From assembly GCA_903860975.1 (NCBI GenBank), contig CAIOSI010000037.1, positions 1 through 64,000 on the forward strand: a stretch of DNA of 64,000 nucleotides, given 5' to 3'. Below, one piece after another: positions 29,015 to 37,585 of this stretch (position 1 is the first letter of the stretch; each line of letters opens with the position of its first letter). The position numbers and the translations under genes were made by a program. The notes beneath the pieces are model-generated. The model made no database searches and was not told where the DNA came from. It saw only the letters and a program-made list of their open reading frames with translations. This DNA is from an uncultured Alphaproteobacteria bacterium (GTDB taxonomy: Bacteria > Pseudomonadota > Alphaproteobacteria > Caulobacterales > Caulobacteraceae).

Positions 29015-29995
29015 ATGGCCAATTGGGCGCTCGTGGCGCACGGCGGAGCAGGCGTAATTGAGCGCCAACATCTGCGGCCAGAGCAGGAAGCTGCTTATCG
29101 TGGGGCTATGGGTCGCGTCGCTGAAGCAGGCGCGGCGGTGCTGAAGGCGGGCGGCTCGGCGCTCGATGCGATTGAAGCTGCGATCCAGATGCTGGAGGAA
29201 GACCCGCTCTTCAATGCCGGTCGTGGCGCAGTCTTCACGGCCGAGGGCGAAATCGAGCTCGACGCCTCGGTCATGGACGGTGCGACCCTTGGGGCGGGCG
29301 CGGTTGCGGGGCTTACGCGAACTCGCCATCCCATCTCCGCGGCGAGAGCGGTTATGGAGCACTCGCCTTACGTCTTCCTGGGTGGCCAGGGGGCCGAAGC
29401 CTTCGCCAGAAGCCGTCGCCTCGAGGCGGTCAAGCCATCGTTTTTCTTCACCGAACGGCGCTGGAGCGCGCTTGTGCGAGACCTTGAGCGACAGGGCCTG
29501 CCGATTCCACCGCGCCCCAGCGGCGCGCCCACGACGCTGGACGCCCGCGCCGGCCTTGCTCATGACGAGGGCAAACGTGGGACGGTCGGCGTCGTGGCGT
29601 TGGATTGCGATGGCAATGTCGCGGCAGGGACATCGACGGGGGGAATCACCGCCAAACGTTGGGGACGTGTCGGAGATTCACCGATTATTGGCGCAGGGAC
29701 CTATGCGTCCAACGCATCAGCGGCGGTCTCATGTACCGGCGCAGGTGAATTCTTCATCCGGCTTTCGGTGGCCCGCAGCATCTGCGCGCTGGTGGAGTTC
29801 AAGGGGCTCACCCTCCAGGCGGCCGTCGACAAGGTTGTCCAGGAGGACCTCACAGTGCTGGGCGGTGACGGTGGCGTCATAGCTGTGGCGCGGGACGGTC
29901 AGATGGCCTGGAGTTTCAATACATCAGGTATGTATCGTGCCCGTATCGCCAGTGACCAACCGCTCCTCGTGGGCGTCTACAAGGACGATCCCTAG
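29015..29995 (+). CDS. Isoaspartyl peptidase / plant-type L-asparaginase
   Basis: A 326-residue Ntn-hydrolase precursor. The start WALVAHGGAG, the NAGRGAVFTAEGEIELDASVMDG block and the cleavage site GTVGVVALD, where the Thr becomes the N-terminal nucleophile after autoprocessing, are diagnostic. A linker of about 40 residues precedes the cleavage site. It hydrolyses isoaspartyl dipeptides and asparagine in the cytoplasm. It starts 5 bp after hppD and ends one base before hmgA, so it is inside the homogentisate operon, although the reaction is not part of that pathway. Confidence 0.88.
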   Translation: MANWALVAHGGAGVIERQHLRPEQEAAYRGAMGRVAEAGAAVLKAGGSALDAIEAAIQMLEEDPLFNAGRGAVFTAEGEIELDASVMDGATLGAGAVAGLTRTRHPISAARAVMEHSPYVFLGGQGAEAFARSRRLEAVKPSFFFTERRWSALVRDLERQGLPIPPRPSGAPTTLDARAGLAHDEGKRGTVGVVALDCDGNVAAGTSTGGITAKRWGRVGDSPIIGAGTYASNASAAVSCTGAGEFFIRLSVARSICALVEFKGLTLQAAVDKVVQEDLTVLGGDGGVIAVARDGQMAWSFNTSGMYRARIASDQPLLVGVYKDDP

Positions 29996-29996
29996 G

Positions 29997-31133
29997 ATGG
30001 CATCTCGCAATTGGATCCCCGTTCGAGGCGCGCAAGGCGAGCATTCTCGCCAAGCTCACGCCGACATGCCGGCCGGAACCTATGAACGGGAGATTTCCAA
30101 AGAAGGATTCTTTGGCCCGGCGTCCTTCATTCATCACGCGCGCCCCCCGACCGGCTGGGTAAATTTCGAGGGCCCACTGCGTCCGCGCGCCTTCGACCTC
30201 AACGCGCTGAAGGCGGCCGAGCCCAGCCCCTGGCGGGCCGGAAAGGTTCTCTTCAATGCCGCAGCCGAGATCAGGTTCTGGAAGCTTGCTGACGCCATGC
30301 CTTCGCTCGCCCGCAATGCCGACGGCGATCAGCTGCTGTTTGTTCACCAGGGTGCAGGTGAGCTCTACTGCGACTATGGGAGACTGACCTATCGCGCGGG
30401 CGATTATCTCTACCTGCCGCGCGGGACGATGTGGCGCATCGCCCCTGTATCGCCTTGCGCCATTCTGATGATTGAGGCCACCAACAACCACTTCGGCTTG
30501 CCCGATCGCGGTCTGCTTGGCGCTCATGCTCTGTTCGACCCGGCAATGCTGGAGACGCCCGTCATCGATGAGGCGTTCAAGGCCCACCAGAACGAGCCGG
30601 GCGAGGTTGGTGTCGAAATCAAGAAGCGCGGCGAGGTCTCGACGCTGACCTATCCATATAACCCGCTCGACGCCATCGGCTGGCACGGTGATCTGGCACC
30701 CGTACGACTGAACGTGGCCGATCTGCGCCCCGTCTCCAGTCATCGCTACCACCTGCCGCCCAGCGTCCACACGACGTTCCTGAGCGACCGCTTCGTCGTG
30801 TGCACCTTCGCCCCGCGTCCCTTCGAAACAGACCCAGGCGCGCTTAAGGTGCCATTTTTCCACAACAACGACGACTTCGAAGAGGTGCTATTCTACCATG
30901 CCGGCGACTTTTTCAGCCGCGACCAAATCGAAGCCGGCATGATGACCTTTCACCCATCGGGCTTTACCCACGGGCCGCACCCCAAGGCGCTGAAGAATAT
31001 GTTGAGCCAGCCCAAGCCCGCCACCAACGAATACGCTGTAATGATCGACACCCGTGATGCGCTCGAGGTCGGCGAGGCCGCGATCAGCGTCGAGAATGCG
31101 GCCTACGTCGACAGCTGGAAGGGACAGGTTTGA
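29997..31133 (+). CDS. hmgA: Homogentisate 1,2-dioxygenase
   Basis: A 378-residue cupin-fold dioxygenase cleaving homogentisate to maleylacetoacetate. Typical segments are the N-terminal VRGAQGEHSRQAHADMP, FHNNDDFEEVLFYHAGDFFSR (Glu/His near the iron) and HPSGFTHGPHP. The ATG at 29997 is chosen because it begins the family sequence one base after the preceding stop; the open frame extends upstream into that gene. Third gene of the operon. Confidence 0.92.
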   Translation: MASRNWIPVRGAQGEHSRQAHADMPAGTYEREISKEGFFGPASFIHHARPPTGWVNFEGPLRPRAFDLNALKAAEPSPWRAGKVLFNAAAEIRFWKLADAMPSLARNADGDQLLFVHQGAGELYCDYGRLTYRAGDYLYLPRGTMWRIAPVSPCAILMIEATNNHFGLPDRGLLGAHALFDPAMLETPVIDEAFKAHQNEPGEVGVEIKKRGEVSTLTYPYNPLDAIGWHGDLAPVRLNVADLRPVSSHRYHLPPSVHTTFLSDRFVVCTFAPRPFETDPGALKVPFFHNNDDFEEVLFYHAGDFFSRDQIEAGMMTFHPSGFTHGPHPKALKNMLSQPKPATNEYAVMIDTRDALEVGEAAISVENAAYVDSWKGQV

Positions 31134-31402
31134 GCTTCGCGCGCGACCGGCAAGACGCTGCCCTCGAGGAGATTGATCGGGCTTGCACACGCGGCTGGGA
31201 CGAACTCGCCAAAACCACCCCATGGGGCGATACCTACGAGGGCTTCACGCCCGGTGGCTGTGAGGTCTGTTTCGAACGCAGCGACCTCTGGGCGAGCGAG
31301 GCTGGCGGCGATATTCGTGTCGAGGTCAACATTTACGAGCCACATTCCTTCGAACAAGGCGCTAGGTTGACCCGCTCAATCGCCCGAAACGGCGTCCCAT
31401 AG
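31130..31402 (+). CDS. Small protein of unknown function in the homogentisate operon
   Basis: A 90-residue acidic protein (MSFARDRQDAALEEIDRACTR...). It begins with a TTG that overlaps the hmgA stop (TTGA), so translation is probably coupled, and it ends 12 bp before the next gene. There are no membrane segments; two Cys occur in a GGCEVCFERSD stretch. Its predicted helical N-terminus is followed by short strands. It is not maleylacetoacetate isomerase, which is about 210 residues. No function is assigned; the position suggests an accessory role in aromatic catabolism. Confidence 0.7.
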   Translation: MSFARDRQDAALEEIDRACTRGWDELAKTTPWGDTYEGFTPGGCEVCFERSDLWASEAGGDIRVEVNIYEPHSFEQGARLTRSIARNGVP

Positions 31403-31414
31403 ACAGGAGTTCCA

Positions 31415-32419
31415 ATGAAGCTTGCGTCTCTGAAGGGTGGCCGCGACGGACGGCTTGTAGTGGTCTCCAATGACCTCGCCTGGTTCACGGAGGCGCACCA
31501 CATCGCCCCGACCCTTCAGGCGGCGATGGATCAGTGGGCGGGCTGCGAGCCGGCGTTGCGGGGACTGGCCGAGAGCCTTGAGCTTGGCGCAGTGCCCAAA
31601 GAGCGCTTTCACGAGCACCAAGCCGCAAGCCCATTGCCGCGAGCCTTTCAGTGGGCCGACGGCTCAGCCTATGTGAACCACGTGGCCTTGGTTCGCCAAG
31701 CGCGCGGCGCAAAGGTGCCAGAAAGCTTCCAGACCGATCCGCTGATCTACCAGGGCGGCTCAGACGGTTTCCTTGCACCCCGCGACCCCATCTCGCTGGG
31801 TGACCCGGCTTGGGACCTCGACCTTGAGGGCGAAATCGCTGTCGTCGTGGGCGATGTGCCGCAAGGCGCGAACCGCCAACAGGCGCTGGCTGCGATCCGG
31901 CTGGTCATGCTTTGCAATGACGTATCCTTGCGCGGCTTGATCTTAGGCGAACTCGAGAAGGGCTTTGGCTTCTTCCAATCGAAGCCCGCATCGGCGTTCT
32001 CGCCGGTCGCCGTCACGCCCAACGATCTTTCCGGCTGGAAGGATGGCAAGCTTTCGGGGGCGCTCTTGGTCGAGCTAAACGGCAAGCTGCTTGGCGAAGC
32101 CGATGCCGGTGTCGACATGACCTTCGACTTCGGAACCCTCATCGCGCACGCCGCCAAGACCCGCGCTCTGTCAGCCGGATCGATCATCGGCTCCGGCACA
32201 GTCTCTAACCGTGGCCCCGATGGCGGGCCCGGAAAACCGGTCGCTGAGGGCGGCGTCGGCTATTCCTGTCTCGCCGAAATCCGCACCATCGAGACCATCT
32301 CGGCGGGCGAGCCCAAGACTCCGTTTTTGGCGATCGGCGATACGGTGCGGATCGAGATGCGCGACGCAAAGCGTCACTCGATCTTCGGAGCTATCGAGCA
32401 GACGGTGATCGCAGCATGA
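31415..32419 (+). CDS. Fumarylacetoacetate hydrolase family protein
   Basis: A 334-residue protein with the FAH C-terminal fold: metal-binding acidic residues in the DLEGEIAVVVGD and DVSLRGLILGELEKGFGFFQSKPASAF regions and the SAGSIIGSGTVSNRG loop. It has an N-terminal SH3-like domain (KLASLKGGRDGRLVVVSNDL). By context it completes homogentisate breakdown by splitting fumarylacetoacetate to fumarate and acetoacetate; the same fold could instead act on maleylacetoacetate. AGGAG precedes the ATG. It overlaps marR by 4 bp. Confidence 0.88.
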   Translation: MKLASLKGGRDGRLVVVSNDLAWFTEAHHIAPTLQAAMDQWAGCEPALRGLAESLELGAVPKERFHEHQAASPLPRAFQWADGSAYVNHVALVRQARGAKVPESFQTDPLIYQGGSDGFLAPRDPISLGDPAWDLDLEGEIAVVVGDVPQGANRQQALAAIRLVMLCNDVSLRGLILGELEKGFGFFQSKPASAFSPVAVTPNDLSGWKDGKLSGALLVELNGKLLGEADAGVDMTFDFGTLIAHAAKTRALSAGSIIGSGTVSNRGPDGGPGKPVAEGGVGYSCLAEIRTIETISAGEPKTPFLAIGDTVRIEMRDAKRHSIFGAIEQTVIAA

Positions 32420-32904
32420 AGTACGATGCGGCATCGGGACGCGCGAAGGGCGATGAGTTCCGTCTCGACGCCTATCTGCCCTACCGACTGTCCGTCGCCT
32501 CAAACGCCGTATCAGGTCTGATCGCGCGTTCCTATCAGGACCGCTTCGCGCTCTCCGTGCCGCAATGGCGGGTAATTTGTGTGTTGGCCGAAGACGGTGG
32601 CCTGACCCAGGGCCAGATCGTGGCGCGCACGGTCATGGACAAGGTGACCGTGAGCCGCGCCGCCCAAGGCCTTCTGAAGCGCCACCTTGTGGTGCGCTCA
32701 GAACACCACGCCGACGGCCGCAGCCATGTGCTGGCCCTGACGGAAGAAGGCTCTAGCCTGCACGGAGAAATCGCCCCCTTAGCATTAGCCTATGAAGCGG
32801 CCCTGATCGCGGGGCTTGCGCCGCAGGACGTGGCCCTGCTCAAACGTCTTCTGACGCGCCTGCAGGCCGCCGCCGGACAGCTGGCGGGAGACGTTTCGAT
32901 CTAG
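32416..32904 (+). CDS. MarR-family transcriptional regulator
   Basis: A 162-residue winged-helix regulator: the recognition helix lies around LTQGQIVARTVMDKVTVSRAAQGLLKRHLV, and the wing around RSEHHADGRSHVLALTEEG. The start overlaps the preceding stop (ATGA). As the last gene of the homogentisate operon it is likely the pathway repressor, released by an aromatic intermediate, as for related HpaR/HmgR-type MarR proteins. The ligand is not visible in the sequence. Confidence 0.88.
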   Translation: MKYDAASGRAKGDEFRLDAYLPYRLSVASNAVSGLIARSYQDRFALSVPQWRVICVLAEDGGLTQGQIVARTVMDKVTVSRAAQGLLKRHLVVRSEHHADGRSHVLALTEEGSSLHGEIAPLALAYEAALIAGLAPQDVALLKRLLTRLQAAAGQLAGDVSI

Positions 32905-32910
32905 TCTGAG

Positions 32911-33234
32911 CTAGTGGACGAGGTCTTGCTCCAGAAGGACGCCCCAGCGGTGCGAGCCTTCGCCAAAAGGGAGATGGAAGCCGTAAGTGGCTCGCCGACG
33001 CTCATCGCGCCAGTTTTCCTCGAAGGAGAGGATCACGCAGGCCTGGAGCTCTTCGGAGATCTGTCCAACATCATGGCCAAGCTCGCGGGCCACAGTTTGG
33101 ATAACCATCGCGCGGTGCGCTTCGCCGCCGAGCGACAGCAGGGCCTTGCGGACGCGTTTGGCGAGGATTTGAGACCCACGCGCCGGCTTTTTGCGGGGGG
33201 CGTCATCTTGGTCAGATTCAGGCGTTTTCGGCAT
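32911..33234 (-). CDS. Conserved-looking small protein of unknown function
   Basis: A 107-residue protein from the ATG at 33234. An acidic/basic N-terminus (PKTPESDQDDAPRKKPARGS) precedes a helical region (ILAKRVRKALLSLGGEAHRAMVIQTVAREL) that resembles a small helix-turn-helix or dimerisation fold, then a C-terminal strand-rich part ending WGVLLEQDLVH. The open frame runs on to 33516 antisense into feoB, which is spurious. It is convergent with the marR gene (6 bp apart) and on the same strand as feoB. No family is recognised. Confidence 0.55.
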   Translation of the reverse strand: MPKTPESDQDDAPRKKPARGSQILAKRVRKALLSLGGEAHRAMVIQTVARELGHDVGQISEELQACVILSFEENWRDERRRATYGFHLPFGEGSHRWGVLLEQDLVH

Positions 33235-33320
33235 GATGCTGCAGTCTGCCGCCCTCACCATGAGCTGCGCGTTAAAGTCTGGATTGAATTCTGAATTAAA
33301 AGATGAGGGCCGCTTAAATG

Positions 33321-35195
33321 TTAGCCGAGCCCGCACACACGGGCGACTTGGTAGACAACGAGCGCCGCCAAGTAGGCGAGTGTGGTCATGTAGATCAACA
33401 TGATCGCCGGCCAGAGCCAGGAGTTCGTCTCGCGTTTTACAACTCCAATGGTGGAGGCGCATTGCGGAGCGAAGACGTACCAGGCCAAGAACGCGAGCCC
33501 AGTGGCGATCGACCAATGGTGTTGGAGGGTTGTCGCTAGCGCGCCTGGATGGGCGTCCGAATTGCCGATCGCATAGACTGTTCCCAGAGCCGCTACGGCG
33601 ACTTCACGTGCAGCAAAACCGGGGATCAGGGCGACCGTCATTTGCCAGTTGAAACCGATGGGCCCAAGCACAGGCTGAAGCAGGTGGCCGATGCGGCCGG
33701 CCAAGCTGTAGTTGATAGCCGGATCGGTGGCGCCCGCTGGAGCCCCCGGGAAGGACGACAGGAACCAGACCAGGATCATCATCGGCAGGATGATGGTCCC
33801 AGCCCTGGTGATGAAGATCTGGGCCCGCAGATAGAGGCTGCGCGCCACGTTCAGGGGATCGGGAAGCTTGTAGGCGGGTAACTCCATCAGGAAGGGTTCG
33901 ACAGCCCCGCGCCACAACAGCCGGCGCGTGATGAAAGAGACGCCCAGCGCGCTTAGAATGCCCGAAGCATAGAGCCCGAACATCACGAGCCCAGGCAAGC
34001 TCAGCACGCCCGCCACCTTGGTGTTGGGAATGAAAGCCGAAATGATCAGGGTGTAGACAGGGATGCGCGCTGAACATGTCATCAGCGGCGCGACCATGAT
34101 GGTCGTCAACCGGTCGCGTCGGTTGTCGATCACGCGCGTCGACATGATGCCAGGGATCGCGCAGGCGAAGCTGGACAGAAGGGGGATAAAAGCCCGCCCG
34201 TGCAGGCCAGCACCGCCCATGATCCGATCCATAAGGAAAGCCGCACGGGCCATGTAGCCGAAATCTTCCAAGAGGATGATGAAGAAAAACAACACCAGGA
34301 TCTGTGGAAGGAAGACGAGCACCGAACCCACGCCTGAGATAAGGCCTTCTGTCAGAAAGCTGGTCAGAATACCGGCGGGCAGATGGGCGACGAGGGAGGC
34401 GCCCAACGCGCCGAATCCATCGCTCATCAGGTCGCCGACAGCCTTTGACCAAGTAAAGACTGCCTGGAACATGACGAACAACAGGGTGAATAGGATTGCG
34501 AGCCCGGCGAAGGGATGCAGCAGCACACTGTCAACTTTGCCGGTAAAGGTGTCCGGCCGCTCAGGCGCGCGAACATTGCCCTTCAGGATGCGTTGCGCCT
34601 CGCGGTGGGCGTCGCGGATCTGACCCGCGTCAGGTTCGCGCCAGATGTTGTCGGTGGATAACACACCGCTCGCGATCAGGTTTTCGACCTGGGCGACCAA
34701 ATCCTCGATACCGCGTTTTCGCGTCGCGACCGTTGTCACAATCGGGCACCCGATCTCACGAGACAGACCCTCCAGGTCGATCCGCAGACCCTGTCGCTGA
34801 GCGATGTCGAACATGTTTAGCGCCAGCACCATCGGGCGGCCCACGGCCTTCAACTCCAGGATCAGCCGCAAGACCAGGCGAAGGTTCGTGGCGTCTGCCA
34901 CGCAGATCAGCACATCTGGAGGCGCCTCACCGGAGAGCTTGCCGAGCACCGCATCGCGGGTGACAACCTCATCGGGGCTGCGGGCGCGCAGAGAATAGGT
35001 GCCCGGCAGGTCCAGGACGGACAAAGATCGGCCGCTGGCAGTCGCGATCTGACCTTCCTTCCGCTCGACTGTAACGCCGGCATAGTTGGCCACCTTCTGG
35101 CGGCTGCCTGTCAGAGCGTTGAACAGTGCCGTCTTTCCCGAATTGGGATTTCCGACCAGTGCGACGCGAGCGGTTGGCAGTGGGACGTCGGTCAT
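33321..35195 (-). CDS. feoB: Ferrous iron transport protein B
   Basis: A 624-residue inner-membrane Fe(II) transporter. The N-terminal G domain has G1 GNPNSGKT, G3 DLPGTYSL and an NMFD motif in the G4 position. A helical spacer and the Gate repeats follow, with conserved cysteines in LLSSFACAIPGIMSTR and MVAPLMTCSARIPVYTL. It is shorter than E. coli FeoB (773) but typical for alphaproteobacteria. The ATG overlaps the feoA stop by 4 bp. Takes up ferrous iron from the periplasm, powered or gated by GTP. Confidence 0.95.
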   Translation of the reverse strand: MTDVPLPTARVALVGNPNSGKTALFNALTGSRQKVANYAGVTVERKEGQIATASGRSLSVLDLPGTYSLRARSPDEVVTRDAVLGKLSGEAPPDVLICVADATNLRLVLRLILELKAVGRPMVLALNMFDIAQRQGLRIDLEGLSREIGCPIVTTVATRKRGIEDLVAQVENLIASGVLSTDNIWREPDAGQIRDAHREAQRILKGNVRAPERPDTFTGKVDSVLLHPFAGLAILFTLLFVMFQAVFTWSKAVGDLMSDGFGALGASLVAHLPAGILTSFLTEGLISGVGSVLVFLPQILVLFFFIILLEDFGYMARAAFLMDRIMGGAGLHGRAFIPLLSSFACAIPGIMSTRVIDNRRDRLTTIMVAPLMTCSARIPVYTLIISAFIPNTKVAGVLSLPGLVMFGLYASGILSALGVSFITRRLLWRGAVEPFLMELPAYKLPDPLNVARSLYLRAQIFITRAGTIILPMMILVWFLSSFPGAPAGATDPAINYSLAGRIGHLLQPVLGPIGFNWQMTVALIPGFAAREVAVAALGTVYAIGNSDAHPGALATTLQHHWSIATGLAFLAWYVFAPQCASTIGVVKRETNSWLWPAIMLIYMTTLAYLAALVVYQVARVCGLG

Positions 35196-35527
35196 TTGGC
35201 GTCGAGCCGGATCCAGACGCCTTCGGCGTCGCGACGCCGAAGGCCTATGCGCATGTCGTCGAGGCGCACCGCGATCGGATCGCGCCAGATCGCACCCTCG
35301 TGCAGCACCTCGATCTGAGCGCCTTCCACAAAGCCGAACTCCAGAAGACGCCGCTGAAGCTCATCGACGGCGACGCCGTGGCCACCCGAATGGCTCCCGG
35401 CCCGCACCTCAACGATGACGCCATGGTCCCCCGGCTTGGTCTCACTCAGCCGCAAGGTCCGGCCGGCTTTGGCAGCGGCGGTCTCGGCGGACTTTGCGAG
35501 CATGGCGCGACTTTCAGCGGAAACCAT
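35192..35527 (-). CDS. feoA: FeoA-domain protein
   Basis: A 111-residue protein: an N-terminal helical extension of about 25 residues, then an SH3-like FeoA domain (RLSETKPGDHGVIVEV...LEFGFVEGAQIEVLHEGAI WRDPIAVRLDD). FeoA helps FeoB in ferrous iron import. The ATG at 35527 lies only 4 bp from the candidate Fur box and has no clear ribosome binding site; an internal ATG at 35503 may be the real start. Transcribed with feoB. Confidence 0.85.
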   Translation of the reverse strand: MVSAESRAMLAKSAETAAAKAGRTLRLSETKPGDHGVIVEVRAGSHSGGHGVAVDELQRRLLEFGFVEGAQIEVLHEGAIWRDPIAVRLDDMRIGLRRRDAEGVWIRLDAK

Positions 35528-35530
35528 TTA

Positions 35531-35559
35531 GTTGCGATTGATTATCAGTTAGAGTTGCT
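35531..35559 (-). promoter_or_regulatory. Candidate Fur box upstream of feoAB
   Basis: The stretch GTTGCGATTGATTATCAGTT (from 35531) and the following bases resemble the alphaproteobacterial Fur site built on ATTGATTnTCA-type hexamers with TGC/GCA flanks. It sits immediately before feoA, as expected for iron-starvation induction. Called by eye. Confidence 0.5.
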
Positions 35560-35780
35560 GTTGTCGATGCTCAAGAGCGCGCACAGACATTGAGACATCG
35601 TCACCCTGGGCGATAAAACGCTCGCGGCACATTCCTGACGACTTAGCCCCCCCCCCAGGAGGCCGCCGCGTCCGCAGCTTGACGCATAGGCCGAAAGCAA
35701 GAGCAAAGCCCATATAGCAGCGGCCAATCGGCGCGATGGCTTGTCTCAAGCAGCAGCGATTGTTAAGTCCCAACGCGCGT

Positions 35781-35865
35781 GCCCCTGTGGTGGAATTGGT
35801 AGACGCGCTGGACTCAAAATCCAGTACCGAGAGGTGTGTCGGTTCGACTCCGACCGGGGGCACCA
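35781..35865 (+). tRNA. tRNA-Leu (anticodon CAA)
   Basis: An 85-base class II tRNA. Acceptor stem GCCCCTG pairs with CGGGGGC, followed by A and an encoded CCA. The anticodon stem CTGGA/TCCAG encloses loop CTCAAAA (anticodon CAA, reading UUG). A long variable arm (TACC-gaga-GGTGT) is typical of leucine. The T arm is GTCGG-TTCGACT-CCGAC. No integrase or attachment repeat was seen beside it. Confidence 0.95.
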
Positions 35866-36143
35866 TCATTTTGCGGCAGGACTGCCGCTCGTGCGAGGCG
35901 CACAGGGCCGAACGCTCCGGCCTGGCTTCCCGAGACGCACGTCCGGTTCGCCCTGGATCAATAAGGCACAAAGGCTGAACCTCTGGTCCTGGCTGGATCG
36001 AAGATCAGGGGCAGGTCAGTGCATCTGGGGTTAATTCCCACCCTTGGGTCAGGACCAAAATGTCGGTCACAACGCAACGCGGACGAAACCACCCCGCATC
36101 TGCCGCCGGGATTGAGGCGTACAGTCCAGGATCGGAGCCGCCC

Positions 36144-36794
36144 ATGACCAAATCGATCCCCTCAGGCCTTCATCGTAGGGCGTTGCTCGCGGCGGCGGGA
36201 CTTTTCGCGTCCGGGGCCCATGCGAGCCCGCCGCGAGATGGGCGATTACAGTTCGCCGTGTTTCGCAACGGCGCGCACATTGGCGAACAAGACGTTGTGT
36301 TTTCGCGTGCTGAGGGCGCGCAGAAGGTGACGAGCGCCGTCGCCATGAGCGTCCATCTCGGGCCAGTCCCAATCTTGCGATACGAACATCATGCCATCGA
36401 GCAATGGCGCGAAGGACGGTTTGAGCGGCTGGAGACCAGAACGTCAACCAATGGCAAAGCTGAGAACCTCACCGCAGCGCACGAAGACAACAGCCTGCGC
36501 ATCGAAACCACGGCCGGTGTGGTCCGCGCTCCTGACGCGGCCGCGCCTCTTACGCATTGGAACGCAGAGGCGATGCGGGGGCCGCTTTTCAATCCACAAA
36601 CGGGAAAGATGCTGAAGGTGATTTGCGTCCGGCACCTGGGCGATCGCCTGCCGCCGCCACTCAGCGGAGCTGCGACCCGGTGGGCAGTGACCGGCGAAGC
36701 TCAAATCGAGGACTGGTACGACGAGGACGGTGTCTGGACGGCCCTTCGCGGTCGGCTGCCGGACCACTCGCTCCTTGAATACCGCCGCACCTAG
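36144..36794 (+). CDS. Secreted DUF6134-like protein
   Basis: A 216-residue exported protein. A signal peptide (LHRRALLAAAGLFASGAHA) precedes a mostly beta-strand domain opening RLQFAVFRNGAHIGEQDVVF, with an internal RYEHHAIEQWREGRFERLETRTSTNGK segment resembling the DUF6134 family. The frame extends up to 36060 but the ATG at 36144 directly begins the leader. Function is unknown; related proteins are encoded beside lipid or desaturase genes. Its stop overlaps the convergent DUF1365 gene by 4 bp. The 278 bp between the tRNA and this gene hold only a short GCGGCA/TGCCGC hairpin (35873-35888). Confidence 0.65.
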   Translation: MTKSIPSGLHRRALLAAAGLFASGAHASPPRDGRLQFAVFRNGAHIGEQDVVFSRAEGAQKVTSAVAMSVHLGPVPILRYEHHAIEQWREGRFERLETRTSTNGKAENLTAAHEDNSLRIETTAGVVRAPDAAAPLTHWNAEAMRGPLFNPQTGKMLKVICVRHLGDRLPPPLSGAATRWAVTGEAQIEDWYDEDGVWTALRGRLPDHSLLEYRRT

Positions 36795-37585
36795 GCGGCG
36801 TCCCGGCCAAGGCCGGCCTGCACAACCGTCACGCCCATGCCCGACCTGGGCGTCCGCGGCTGCAGCGACATCCCCTTCAGCCAGATCCAGAGCGCCTCCC
36901 AGTGGATCGCGCCCAGCACCTTGAGGCTGAGAAGCGGCGCCCCCAGAAAGGCGCGTAAAAGCGCCCCGTCGGTGATCAACTCGCCCTTTCCGTGAAAGCT
37001 CGCAAATAGGAGCGGTCCCTCGGCGTCGGCGACCTCCAGACGTACGGCGGCGGCAGGGCCGGGCAGCAGCACGCGGAAGGCATAATTCAGGTCCATGGGC
37101 ATGAATGGCGAGACGAAGAAGCTTTTGGCGCAGCTTTGTTCGATCCAAGGCCCTTCGGCCTGGTCGGGCTCGACGGGCATCACGTAGACGTGCCGTTCAC
37201 CGAAGGTATTGTTGACTTCATAGAGGATCGCCGCCAGCGCGCCGTCCAGACGATGGCAGAAGAATAGGCTGAGGGGATTGAAGGCGTGTCCCAGAACGCG
37301 CGGCATACACAGCAGCCGGATCGGTCCGCCATCCAATACGATGCCCGATTGGGCCGCCAAGGCGCGGACCTGATCACGCAGCGCCACCGCAGGGCCGGCC
37401 AGATGATCGGCGGGGTCAAACCCCACCAAATTCCATCGCCTGACAGAAAACAGCCTTAGGCGCGTGTCGAGGTCGTCGAGGTCGTCCAGGTCGAGCAGAA
37501 GCTGGAATATGCTGTAGCGCAGCCGGTGATGGCGGCGGGTACGGGTGTGAACCACCTTTCCCGCATAAAGAGCCGAGCTACTCAC
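36791..37585 (-). CDS. DUF1365 domain-containing protein
   Basis: A 264-residue protein. It begins with a GTG at 37585 that overlaps the stop of the FAD oxidoreductase (GTGA), giving SSSALYAGKVVHTRTRRHHRLRY, the usual DUF1365 opening. GHAFNPLSLFFC and EVNNTFGERHVYVMP are family hallmarks. The function is unproven. The gene nearly always travels with an FAD-dependent amine-oxidase-like gene and CFA-type methyltransferases, as here, and is implicated by association in modification of membrane fatty acids. Confidence 0.82.
   Translation of the reverse strand: MSSSALYAGKVVHTRTRRHHRLRYSIFQLLLDLDDLDDLDTRLRLFSVRRWNLVGFDPADHLAGPAVALRDQVRALAAQSGIVLDGGPIRLLCMPRVLGHAFNPLSLFFCHRLDGALAAILYEVNNTFGERHVYVMPVEPDQAEGPWIEQSCAKSFFVSPFMPMDLNYAFRVLLPGPAAAVRLEVADAEGPLLFASFHGKGELITDGALLRAFLGAPLLSLKVLGAIHWEALWIWLKGMSLQPRTPRSGMGVTVVQAGLGRDAA

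Noticed and set aside
35647..35656. Run of ten C residues before the tRNA
   Set aside because: Possible slippage or sequencing-length uncertainty, but it lies outside any gene and near no regulatory element that would suggest phase variation.
35781..36143. tRNA-Leu as an integration site for a genomic island
   Set aside because: No integrase gene and no obvious direct repeat of the tRNA 3' end was seen nearby.
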